DNA of 64,000 bases from HyVt-477 sp965224605 (GTDB taxonomy: Bacteria; Pseudomonadota; Gammaproteobacteria; Thiotrichales; Thiotrichaceae): contig CBDCZP010000011.1 of assembly GCA_965224605.1 (NCBI GenBank), positions 1 to 64,000 of the forward strand, written 5' to 3'. Shown one piece after another: positions 44,939 through 53,021 of the stretch. The notes under the pieces were generated by a model. It worked only from the letters and a program-made list of their open reading frames with translations. It had not been told where the DNA came from and did not search any database. The position numbers were made by a program, and so were the translations under genes. The first letter of the stretch is position 1; each line of letters opens with the position of its first letter.

Positions 44939-45841
44939 ATGAAACTATTTAAACCGTTAGTGCATCTAGGCCACCGTACTTTTTTCTCAAGCATTATGTC
45001 CGTGTTGCTACTAGCTGCTAATGATGTATCAGCAGCAACACAAACGATCACTCCATCCCAAGCATCTTATTCCGTATCCGCAGGCGACACCATCGAATTT
45101 GATGTACTGTATCCTGATACTAATCCAGCAGAATCCACGGGTTTTGGTCTGAATTTACATTTCGACTCGAGCAAGCTTGATTTTGTTAGTATGACGGATG
45201 TTTTTTCTATTAACATACTCGCAAGTGATTCTGCGCCTGTAATGGATAATGATGATAGCGATGGGAATGCAGAAACGGATTCCAGACTCAATGTGGCATG
45301 GGTAGATTTTGCATCAGGTCAATGGCCTGGACAAGCTAACTTGCCGGCAACACTTTATCATGTGAAATTTACTGCTAGTGAAGGCTTTACATCCGATACT
45401 GTTATTAGCTTTACTGCCAATACAGGCTTAAATACGTTTGCGTCTATTCCTGTCACTATTGCTCTGGTGTCTGAAAACCAAGCTCCAAACGCCAACGATG
45501 ACGTTATCACTACTACTTTTGAAACAAACACAGGCGCTATTGATGTGCTAGGCAATGATACAGACCCTGATGGTGACACGTTGTTTGTGTTATCTACGAC
45601 GAACCCCAGTCATGGCACTCTTTTTGTAACGGACGGAATGCCTAGTGTTTTATCATATACACCCAATACAGGTTTTAGTGGAGTAGACACGTTTACTTAT
45701 ACTATTAGTGATGGTACAACGTCTGAAAGTCTTACCGCAACGGGTACTGTGACCATCACAGTGGAAGAAGCTCCGGCCGTGACTTCTAATACTGCTGCGC
45801 AGATTATTCCTATCATCCAGTTACTACTATTGGAAGATTAG
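44939..45841 (+). CDS. Secreted protein with cohesin-like domain and cadherin-like Ig domain
   Basis: 300 residues. A signal peptide is followed by a cohesin-like (CBM-fold) domain at about 35-175: TPSQASYSVSAGDTIEFDV, GFGLNLHFDSSKLDFVSM, LNVAWVDFASGQWPG. A bacterial cadherin-like Ig domain follows at about 182-280: PNANDDVITTTFETN, DVLGNDTDPDGDTLFVL, SGVDTFTYTISDG. The short tail ends with a hydrophobic run IIPIIQLLLLED. It shares its domain with the 49.4-kb protein. A role as a scaffold for dockerin-like proteins encoded downstream is a hypothesis. There is no enzymatic motif. Confidence 0.75.
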   Translation: MKLFKPLVHLGHRTFFSSIMSVLLLAANDVSAATQTITPSQASYSVSAGDTIEFDVLYPDTNPAESTGFGLNLHFDSSKLDFVSMTDVFSINILASDSAPVMDNDDSDGNAETDSRLNVAWVDFASGQWPGQANLPATLYHVKFTASEGFTSDTVISFTANTGLNTFASIPVTIALVSENQAPNANDDVITTTFETNTGAIDVLGNDTDPDGDTLFVLSTTNPSHGTLFVTDGMPSVLSYTPNTGFSGVDTFTYTISDGTTSESLTATGTVTITVEEAPAVTSNTAAQIIPIIQLLLLED

Positions 45842-45845
45842 ATGG

Positions 45846-47000
45846 TTATGAGTTGCTACGTAAAACCTCTTCATTGATTAAAAACTCAAGTAACTGTTGA
45901 GTGCTACTGTCGCGCTCAAAACTCGTTATTATTTTAGTCGAATATTGATATTTCCCGCAGATATAGATAACAGCTTCTTTAACATCAATTCCCCATTTTG
46001 AGGATTTACCGTCAATGAAAAGTGCAATATGGTCTGGATGTTCTATCCAGGCAATGCGTTTGTTTGGGGTTCGAAAATAGTCGGTGGAGTTATCTAATAA
46101 CTCATCTGCTACGTATTCTTCTAGCTCATGTTGGTCACTGCTTTTAGGTGTAGTCAGATAACTACCGAGCCAGTCGGTAAAGGCATCATTATTGCTATTA
46201 ACGCCCTGTAAAAGATGCTTCTTCAGTGCTTCTATATCTTCTGTTTCTATCTTGCCGGAATGAACCTGAGTTTTTCTACCCGCATCCTTGTAACGTGCAG
46301 AAATTCTATCGTCTTGAGTTAAGCTATAAAGCCAAGATTCAAGTAATTCTTGCTGGCTAGGTGAGCGAAAACCTACGGAGTAAGTCATGCATTCATTTTC
46401 AGCCACACCGTAATGAGCGAGATTCGGAGGCAGGTATAACATATCGCCCGCTTCAAGTGTCCATTCTTGTTGGGTATTAAATTCAGAAAGTATTTCTAGT
46501 TCAACATTTGGTAACAGCTGATCTTTATCAGCTGATGAATCCAGCATCCAGTGACGTTTGCCAGATGCCTGTATGAGAAAGACATCGTATTCATCAATAT
46601 GTGGGCCGACTGAACCGCCTTCAGGCGCATAACTAACCATAAGATCATCAATACGCCAATCCGGGATGAATCGAAAGTGATTCAGCAGTTCCAGATGTTC
46701 TGGATAATATCGCTCAAGATCATTGACCAGCAGTGTCCAATGGCTGTCCGGCAGGTCCAGAAAATGTTGCTCTTCCAGTGGCGACTGTATCACTTGCCAA
46801 GGTGTGTTTTTCTCAAGGCCATTTTCTATAATGATTCGAGCCGGCACCTCGGTATCACAGCATAGACCTGCTAGTTCTTCGGCTGAAAAAGGCGCCGATA
46901 TATCAGGGAAAGCCTGGCGAATCAGCAAAGGTTTTTGTTGCCAATATTCATCAAGAAATTGTTGATGGGTAAGGCCGCCAAGGAGAGGATTGTTTTTCAT
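45846..47000 (-). CDS. roxA: Ribosomal protein uL16 3-hydroxylase (RoxA/YcfD, JmjC-type)
   Basis: Fe(II)/2-oxoglutarate oxygenase that hydroxylates an arginine of ribosomal protein uL16. The start MKNNPLLGGLTHQQFLDEYW and WQQKPLLIRQAFP are typical. The metal triad appears as PHIDEYDVF (His and Asp) and a distal histidine in NLAHYGVAENE. The JmjC core is at about 85-210, followed by a dimerisation region and a C-terminal winged-helix-like domain. Length 384 matches YcfD. Divergently placed 4 bp from the end of the cohesin-like gene (convergent 3' ends). Confidence 0.93.
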   Translation of the reverse strand: MKNNPLLGGLTHQQFLDEYWQQKPLLIRQAFPDISAPFSAEELAGLCCDTEVPARIIIENGLEKNTPWQVIQSPLEEQHFLDLPDSHWTLLVNDLERYYPEHLELLNHFRFIPDWRIDDLMVSYAPEGGSVGPHIDEYDVFLIQASGKRHWMLDSSADKDQLLPNVELEILSEFNTQQEWTLEAGDMLYLPPNLAHYGVAENECMTYSVGFRSPSQQELLESWLYSLTQDDRISARYKDAGRKTQVHSGKIETEDIEALKKHLLQGVNSNNDAFTDWLGSYLTTPKSSDQHELEEYVADELLDNSTDYFRTPNKRIAWIEHPDHIALFIDGKSSKWGIDVKEAVIYICGKYQYSTKIITSFERDSSTQQLLEFLINEEVLRSNS

Positions 47001-47082
47001 AATTTAACCTGCTTACCCATCAGTCTAAGCCAAGCATTAAAAAGTTACTTTTAAGTAACTCTAAGTGCCACTTTTCCGACCC

Positions 47083-47155
47083 TTCGAATCTCAGGGCGCT
47101 ACATAGCAGTATCATGAACACTCGTGCTGAGCTTGCCGAAGTAGGTCGAAGGATA
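47083..47155. repeat. Imperfect palindrome with CCTTCGA/TCGAAGG ends
   Basis: In the 224-bp roxA-purB gap. The arms read TTCCGACCCTTCGAATCTCA and GTAGGTCGAAGGATATGGAA around a GTGCTGAGCTTGCCGAAG core. This belongs to the dispersed repeat also seen at 6013-6036, 8544-8575 and 30365-30385. No gene is otherwise present in the gap. Confidence 0.55.
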
Positions 47156-47224
47156 TGGAAGTTTTGCATTATTTTGCACTATGGTAATAGGCGTAGACAA
47201 GTGAGGAATCAGGTGATTTAAGGG

Positions 47225-48592
47225 TTAAATCTTTTTAGCCTGACTAATGGCATTGCCAATATAATTTGCCGGCGTCATCATTTTTAGCTGCTGCTTGGCA
47301 TCATCAGGCATATCTAGTGTGTCAATAAAAATAGCTAATGTTTCTGGTGTAATACTTTGTCCACGGGTTAATGCCTTAAGTTTTTCGTAGGGCTTTTCAA
47401 TTCCATATCTGCGCATAACGGTTTGTATGGGTTCAGCTAACACTTCCCAATTTGTATCAAGCTCCATACTCATGCTGTTGGCATTGACTTCAAGCTTGCT
47501 TATGCCTCTTTGCAGAGAACTATAAGCGATCAGGGAATGACCGAGTCCAACCCCTAATGTGCGTAGTACGGTTGAATCAGTAAGGTCTCGCTGTAATCGG
47601 GAAATCGGCAGTTTTTGTGCAAGATGTGTCATTAATACATTGGCTATGCCTAGATTCCCTTCGGCGTTTTCAAAATCAATGGGATTTACTTTGTGCGGCA
47701 TAGTTGATGAGCCGACTTCACCTTCGATAACCTTTTGCTTGAAATGACCACTAGAAATATAACTCCATATATCGCGGCTGAAATCAATCAGGATGGTATT
47801 AAAGCGTGCAGTTGCATCAAATAACTCTGCAATATAATCATGGGGTTCAATCTGAATGGTGTAGGGATTCCATGTCAATCCCAGCGAAGTGACAAAATCA
47901 CTGGCAAAGGCTTCCCAGTCAATTTCAGGATAAGCACTTATATGCGCATTATAATTACCGACCGCACCATTGATTTTGCCCATAATTGGCACGGCTGAAA
48001 TTTGATCAAGCTGTCGTTGCAGACGATAGGCGACATTTGCCATTTCCTTGCCGAGTGTGCTCGGTGATGCTGGTTGTCCGTGGGTGCGTGAGAGTAGGGG
48101 GGTTTCCGCATGATCATGTGCTAGTCCACGTATTAATTCTATGATTGTTTGCATCTCAGGCACGAGTACCTGATCACGGCCTTTTTTAAGCATTAATCCA
48201 TAAGACAGGTTGTTAATATCTTCCGAGGTACAGGCAAAATGAAAGAATTCTGTGACCGCATTGATTTCTTCGTTATCTTCAATCTTTTCTTTAAGAAAAT
48301 ACTCAACGGCTTTCACATCATGATTCGTGACCCGCTCAATATCTTTGACACGTTCAGCATCCGCCTCTGAGAACTCACTATTAATGGCGTTAAGTACACG
48401 GTTAGCGTCATCAGTGAAAGCGGGTACTTCAGGAATCTGCTCATGTTTAGCCAGCGCTTGAAGCCAGCGTAATTCCACTAATACGCGGTGATGAATAAGA
48501 CCAAATTCACTAAAATAGGGGCGTAATGAGGCTGTTTTGCTGGCATATCTTCCGTCCACCGGAGACACGGCAGTCAGTGATGATAAGTTCAT
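47225..48592 (-). CDS. purB: Adenylosuccinate lyase
   Basis: Purine pathway enzyme acting twice, on SAICAR and adenylosuccinate. The N-terminus MNLSSLTAVSPVDGRYASKT and the signature GSSTMPHKVNPIDFENAEGN are decisive; the catalytic histidine region is LLSRTHGQPASPSTLG. The 455 residues match the E. coli-type enzyme. It lies 36 bp downstream of the BtuM-like gene on the same strand, so the two may be cotranscribed. Confidence 0.97.
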   Translation of the reverse strand: MNLSSLTAVSPVDGRYASKTASLRPYFSEFGLIHHRVLVELRWLQALAKHEQIPEVPAFTDDANRVLNAINSEFSEADAERVKDIERVTNHDVKAVEYFLKEKIEDNEEINAVTEFFHFACTSEDINNLSYGLMLKKGRDQVLVPEMQTIIELIRGLAHDHAETPLLSRTHGQPASPSTLGKEMANVAYRLQRQLDQISAVPIMGKINGAVGNYNAHISAYPEIDWEAFASDFVTSLGLTWNPYTIQIEPHDYIAELFDATARFNTILIDFSRDIWSYISSGHFKQKVIEGEVGSSTMPHKVNPIDFENAEGNLGIANVLMTHLAQKLPISRLQRDLTDSTVLRTLGVGLGHSLIAYSSLQRGISKLEVNANSMSMELDTNWEVLAEPIQTVMRRYGIEKPYEKLKALTRGQSITPETLAIFIDTLDMPDDAKQQLKMMTPANYIGNAISQAKKI

Positions 48593-48628
48593 GGTTTGTT
48601 CCTTTTAGCTGTACCGTTGTAGCTGTAT

Positions 48629-49192
48629 CTAGCTATGTCGATAGCCTTTTTGTTTGTTCATTTGGATAATAAATAGATGAATGATTGCCGCTATGCCGAC
48701 ATACAACAAGGTAGTTTGTAGATACGTAGGTAAATATTTACTAATCGTCTGCGCATATTGAAGCACGTTCATCTCTGCGATTCGGTTTGAGAATAGATAA
48801 AAACCAGCATTAGAGATGGCGAAGCAGAACACAGTACTTGTTAATATGGCAAACGCAAAATAAGCGGCACCGCGCATATCTTCACGATAATGCTTAGCAA
48901 ACCATTGACCTGCAAACCAAAGAGAAGCATAGGCGGGAATAAGGAAAGGGTAAGCGGGCGTATAGCAGTAGTTATCTCCACCTTGAACTTTGATGACAAA
49001 CAGATCAATCGCAAAAGCAGCGAGCCAAAAAACCGGGAGCCCAAGATAGCTACGTAAATAAAAGCCAACAAGAAAGAAAATAGCCCATGATGCATCTTGA
49101 AGATGACTTAAAAGGTGGCTACGAGTCAACAACATAAAAAGTAGTAATAAACCACCGATAAGCCATTGCTGGTTGCGTGTTAGTGTCTTCAT
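48629..49192 (-). CDS. BtuM-like cobalamin transporter S-component
   Basis: 187-residue membrane protein with about six helices. Features that recall BtuM, the small ECF-type vitamin B12 transporter, are the start LTRNQQWLIGGLLLLFMLLTR, the segment DASWAIFFLVGFYLRSYLGLP and a conserved-looking cysteine in YCYTPAYPFLIPAYASLWFAG (Cys76), near the position of the cobalt-liganding cysteine known for BtuM. No ECF ATPase genes are adjacent; solitary BtuM proteins are known to occur without them. I saw no cobalamin riboswitch upstream. It is 36 bp before purB. The assignment is from memory of the family and needs a search. Confidence 0.6.
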   Translation of the reverse strand: MKTLTRNQQWLIGGLLLLFMLLTRSHLLSHLQDASWAIFFLVGFYLRSYLGLPVFWLAAFAIDLFVIKVQGGDNYCYTPAYPFLIPAYASLWFAGQWFAKHYREDMRGAAYFAFAILTSTVFCFAISNAGFYLFSNRIAEMNVLQYAQTISKYLPTYLQTTLLYVGIAAIIHLFIIQMNKQKGYRHS

Positions 49193-49433
49193 GGTTATTC
49201 CTTTTGAGGAGTTTCTATTGATTTAGGTTTTAAGAGCCTTAAAAGACCTTAACCATAGAAGTATAGCTGATTCCTAATCACTCCACTACAAACAACATAA
49301 GTAGTAGAGATTGATGTTTTTACAAACTGAATGGGAATGCACGAGTTCCATTTCTATGGGTTGGCTTAGACGTAGGCATGATTTTAGGGTATATTTTAGG
49401 GTATAAAGAATACAGATAAAGGGGATTGTTATT

Positions 49434-50099
49434 ATGAATAGTTTAAAGTTTTTAAAAATAGGGCTAATCTTAACTACTCTTGGAATGCCAACCTACACAT
49501 TGGCAACAACTCAAACGGTATCAACCAACCAATCAGAATACGTAGTCAATGCGGGTGATAGTTTTGATGTGTCCCTGAATTACACATCAGATAGTGATGA
49601 CTTGACGGGTCTTGGCGTTAGCTTGGTATTTGATTCTGAAAAGCTTGCTTTCGAAAGTTTTTCAGCATCTTTGCAGCAAAATTTATTAGCTGCTGATGTT
49701 AGTGCTAAATCTGATCAAACTGATCTAGATAAAGAAACCTCTACCGATAGTGTCGTAACGATTGCCTGGGCTTCTGTTAGTGGTGGATGGCCGGGTCAAA
49801 CAACATCGCCATTAACCGTGGCAAGATTTAAAGCTCTGCAAAGCATTACATCGGATACCGTTATCAATATCACTGGTAATGCTGCGGGCAACAGCACGCT
49901 AGTGGCAGAACCCATAGCTGTAAGGATTGCAGCTAAAGATATTACTCAGCCTTCAAGCCAGTTAAGTGCGCAAGCCTCGTCATCATCAAGTAACGCTTCA
50001 AGTACGGGCGGTGGTGGTGTTTTAACAGGGTATTTACTTGCACTATTGCTGCTGCTGAGGATGTTCAGGGTTTTTGTCACTAATAGAGTTGCTCATTAA
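49434..50099 (+). CDS. Secreted cohesin-like protein with Ser-rich linker and GlyGly-CTERM-like tail
   Basis: 221 residues. Signal peptide ending near TLATT, then a cohesin-like domain at about 27-165: SEYVVNAGDSFDVSLNY, GLGVSLVFDSEKLAFESF, VTIAWASVSGGWPGQ. This is paralogous to the 44.9-kb protein. A Ser-rich linker (SSSSNASSTGGGG) then leads to a hydrophobic helix and basic end (LLALLLLLRMFRVFVTNR), the layout of rhombosortase or PEP-CTERM-like sorting tails. It may be processed and anchored or released at the outer surface. No sorting protease gene is in the window. A ribosome binding site AAGGGG precedes the ATG. Confidence 0.72.
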   Translation: MNSLKFLKIGLILTTLGMPTYTLATTQTVSTNQSEYVVNAGDSFDVSLNYTSDSDDLTGLGVSLVFDSEKLAFESFSASLQQNLLAADVSAKSDQTDLDKETSTDSVVTIAWASVSGGWPGQTTSPLTVARFKALQSITSDTVINITGNAAGNSTLVAEPIAVRIAAKDITQPSSQLSAQASSSSSNASSTGGGGVLTGYLLALLLLLRMFRVFVTNRVAH

Positions 50100-50126
50100 G
50101 GAATCTCTGAACAAGTTTAACTTTCT

Positions 50127-50322
50127 GGAAGCGATGCTTTAGAGACTGTGCAAGTCTTCATAAAAACTCCCCTCTTTTAAAAGAGGGGCTGGGGAGATTT
50201 AAAGACCTAAAATAATACTTTTAATATCAGTATATTACATAGCTCTATAAATCCCCCTCAATCCCCCTTCACAAAGGGGAGGCTAAATACGAATACTTGC
50301 ACAGGTCTGAGGGCTCATCTCC
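50127..50322. repeat. Composite inverted-repeat element (about 196 bp)
   Basis: Outer ends GGAAGCGATGCTTTAGA and TCTGAGGGCTCATCTCC are imperfect inverses, flanking GACTGTGCAAGT and ACTTGCACAG. Inside are two inverted copies of a C/G-rich block, the first containing CCCCTCTTTTAAAAGAGGGG and the second CCCCTTCACAAAGGGG. The first block is itself a hairpin. It fills most of the 368-bp gap between the cohesin-like gene and the DUF1800 gene. Nothing codes for a transposase; it looks like a nested MITE. The left end recurs at 18166-18214. Confidence 0.75.
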
Positions 50323-50467
50323 AATACAAAAGGACTTGATCAGATGTATACAACAGCATGAATACCAGAGTAGGACAGAATAGGGATAAATAGAGCGATA
50401 TTCTGAGACCGGCTATATACAAAAACAGATGGGCATTAAATAAAATAAAAATTATTGGGGAATAATA

Positions 50468-53011
50468 ATGGGCAAAACTTTTACAGTTGTTTTGACATTA
50501 GTGTTGTTATTAACACTCAATGTTTCATCAGGGCAAGTATCTTCATCATTAGATGTTGATGGCGACAGTAATGTTAAACCACTAACGGACGGTTTACTGA
50601 GCTTGCGATATGCGTTTAATTTTAAGGACGATACGCTGATAAACAACGCCGTTGATGAATCAACCTGTACACGTTGCACGAGTCAATTAATTGAGCCCTA
50701 TATTCAGGCAAAGTCTAGTGACCAAACATTAGATATTGATGGCGATGGAACGGTAAAACCACTAACTGATTCACTGTTGTTACTTCGATATTTATTTGGC
50801 TTTCGTGGAGAAACGTTGATCGCGGGAGCCGTTGATAATAATGCTACGCGATCTACCGCTGCTGCAATAGAAAGTTACATTGAAAATGCCATTATTACAA
50901 CGGAGAGTGATGCTGATGATGATGCCGTAATCGATTCAATTGATAACTGTCCAAACACGGCTAACACCGATCAACTAAATTCAGATACTGACTCACAGGG
51001 TAATCTTTGTGATAGTGATGATGACAATGACACTATTTCTGACGTGGATGAACTGGGTGCCGGTACAAATCCTCTCTTGGCTGATACCGACGCTGATAAT
51101 GTTGACGATAATGAAGATGATTTCCCTCTTGATCCCAGTAAGGTAGCTACCGTAGAAAAAGCACATAGGCTATTAACACAAGCGACTTTTGGAGCCACTC
51201 TCGATGAGATTGATCATGTAGTGAGCATAGGCGCTAAAGTCTGGATAGATGTAGAACTGGCAAAAGGTTCTGCTTATGACAATGCGTCAGACACGCATTT
51301 GTCGCATCTGGAAAGGACTATTCAAATTGCTGTAGCGGCAGAACCCGACACTAATTGGTATAGCGCACCCGCCTTTAATCAAGGTGAGGCGGGTTTCACA
51401 GTTGATGAGTATCAAATGGCGACATGGTGGGAGAACTCCTTAGGCTTGCACCCGATAAATCAGGCGCATGGTAGTGATCAGTTAAGACAGCGTGTTGCGT
51501 ACGCACTTAGCCAATTACTAGTCTCTTCCAATACAGAACCCCCTTTAGATAGGCGAGGTGAGTCACTAGCTTTTTATTATGACTTGCTTGCTAAACATGC
51601 TTTTGGCAATTTTAGAAACTTATTAGGTGATGTCGCGCGTAGCCCGACTATGGGCATCTTCCTTTCTCATCAAGGTAATAAAAAAGCGAATGTTGTAGCT
51701 GGCACTCGTCCCGATGAGAACTTTGCACGCGAAGTTATGCAGCTCTTTAGCCTCGGTTTGTATGAGTTGAATATAGACGGATCACCTAATCGTGATGCTA
51801 ACCCTGACAGTTATCCTGATGCAGGTGAATCATTGATCCCCACATACGATCAAAAAGATATAGAAGAACTAGCCAAGGTCATGACAGGCTGGGATCTTGT
51901 TGGTAATAATCGCTATGGTAATCGATCAAATAGACAAGGCGACTATACCCAATTAATGGAATTTACCGCCTCCGAGCACGAGGATGAAATTGCACTGGGG
52001 GGAGATGGGAATGTAACCGTGTTAGGGCAAACCTTTGCGCTAAATGCCGGTACTGATCAAAGTGGTATGGATGCAGGGCTGGATGTGCTTTTTAATCACC
52101 CTAATGTCGGTCCTTATGTGAGCCGACATTTAATCATGCGATTAGTGACTTCGAACCCATCTTCCGACTATATTGCTCGTGTGGCAAGCGTATTTAATAA
52201 CAACGGTAATGGTGTCAGGGGGGATTTAAAAGCAGTCACAAAAGCGCTTTTAACCGATGAAGAGGCTCGTGGTGATGCGTATAAAACTGCATCTCATTTT
52301 GGCAAAGCTAAAGAGCTCATGCTTGCTTGGACTCAGATGCTACGAGCCTTTAATGCTCAACCTCTTGATGGGTGGAAAGGTAAAGATAAAACAACCTTGG
52401 TATCCGGGCTTTATTGGTATCGCTCGCCACAAAAGCAATTAGGGCAGGCTCCTATGCGTTCTCCTTCGGTCTTTAATTTCTATAGCCCAGACCATGTCCC
52501 TAGTGATACTTTTTTTGCTAATAACGGCCTAGTAAGTCCTGAGTTGCAGATTCAAACGGATCAAATTCTAGTCGAGTTGAACAACCGTGTTTACAGGCAG
52601 TTAGATTCTTACGAGAAAAATCGTATAACGGTTCTGGATGGAAAAACGCTCAGTGAATTTGCAGCAACAAAAAACATTTTCACTGATTCAACTATTGTTG
52701 ATTTTACTCCACAGTTACAACTTTTTGAGCAAACACTCGATGGCGATACTAGTGGAGATTTTTCTAATATGGAAAATATAGACACCGATGGTATTCGCTT
52801 TAAGTCCAAAGCGGTTGATGCACTAATTGTGCATCTCGATTTATTACTGATGGGGAATAGCCTCACCGATGAATTTAAACTAGCTATGCAACATTATCTC
52901 GCTGATTCTAATGCGACAAAGAATTCAAATGATGCCAAAGAAGCGCGTAATGTTGTTAGGGATGCAATACGTTTTATCGTTACATCCAGTAGTTACATGA
53001 CCCAAAAATAG
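50468..53011 (+). CDS. DUF1800 protein with dockerin-like and thrombospondin type 3 repeats
   Basis: 847 residues with a signal peptide. Two dockerin-like modules at about 28-80 and 88-140 begin LDVDGD and LDIDGDGTVKPLTD and continue with an LLLLRYLFGF-type helix and a TLI.GAVD motif. Calcium-binding thrombospondin type 3 repeats follow (DSIDNCPNTANTDQLNSD, SDDDNDTISDVDELGAGT; about 145-225). The rest is a DUF1800 domain (HRLLTQATFGAT at about 236, DENFAREVMQLFSLGLYEL, MTGWDLV, RSPSVFNFYSP). DUF1800 has no established activity and usually pairs with DUF1501, as here: the next gene starts 10 bp later. The dockerin-like modules suggest docking to a cohesin-like partner. Confidence 0.85.
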   Translation: MGKTFTVVLTLVLLLTLNVSSGQVSSSLDVDGDSNVKPLTDGLLSLRYAFNFKDDTLINNAVDESTCTRCTSQLIEPYIQAKSSDQTLDIDGDGTVKPLTDSLLLLRYLFGFRGETLIAGAVDNNATRSTAAAIESYIENAIITTESDADDDAVIDSIDNCPNTANTDQLNSDTDSQGNLCDSDDDNDTISDVDELGAGTNPLLADTDADNVDDNEDDFPLDPSKVATVEKAHRLLTQATFGATLDEIDHVVSIGAKVWIDVELAKGSAYDNASDTHLSHLERTIQIAVAAEPDTNWYSAPAFNQGEAGFTVDEYQMATWWENSLGLHPINQAHGSDQLRQRVAYALSQLLVSSNTEPPLDRRGESLAFYYDLLAKHAFGNFRNLLGDVARSPTMGIFLSHQGNKKANVVAGTRPDENFAREVMQLFSLGLYELNIDGSPNRDANPDSYPDAGESLIPTYDQKDIEELAKVMTGWDLVGNNRYGNRSNRQGDYTQLMEFTASEHEDEIALGGDGNVTVLGQTFALNAGTDQSGMDAGLDVLFNHPNVGPYVSRHLIMRLVTSNPSSDYIARVASVFNNNGNGVRGDLKAVTKALLTDEEARGDAYKTASHFGKAKELMLAWTQMLRAFNAQPLDGWKGKDKTTLVSGLYWYRSPQKQLGQAPMRSPSVFNFYSPDHVPSDTFFANNGLVSPELQIQTDQILVELNNRVYRQLDSYEKNRITVLDGKTLSEFAATKNIFTDSTIVDFTPQLQLFEQTLDGDTSGDFSNMENIDTDGIRFKSKAVDALIVHLDLLLMGNSLTDEFKLAMQHYLADSNATKNSNDAKEARNVVRDAIRFIVTSSSYMTQK

Positions 53012-53021
53012 AGAGATCAAG

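Noticed and set aside
49193..49433. Cobalamin riboswitch upstream of the BtuM-like gene
   Set aside because: I could not find a B12-box-like motif or the expected helices on the minus strand.
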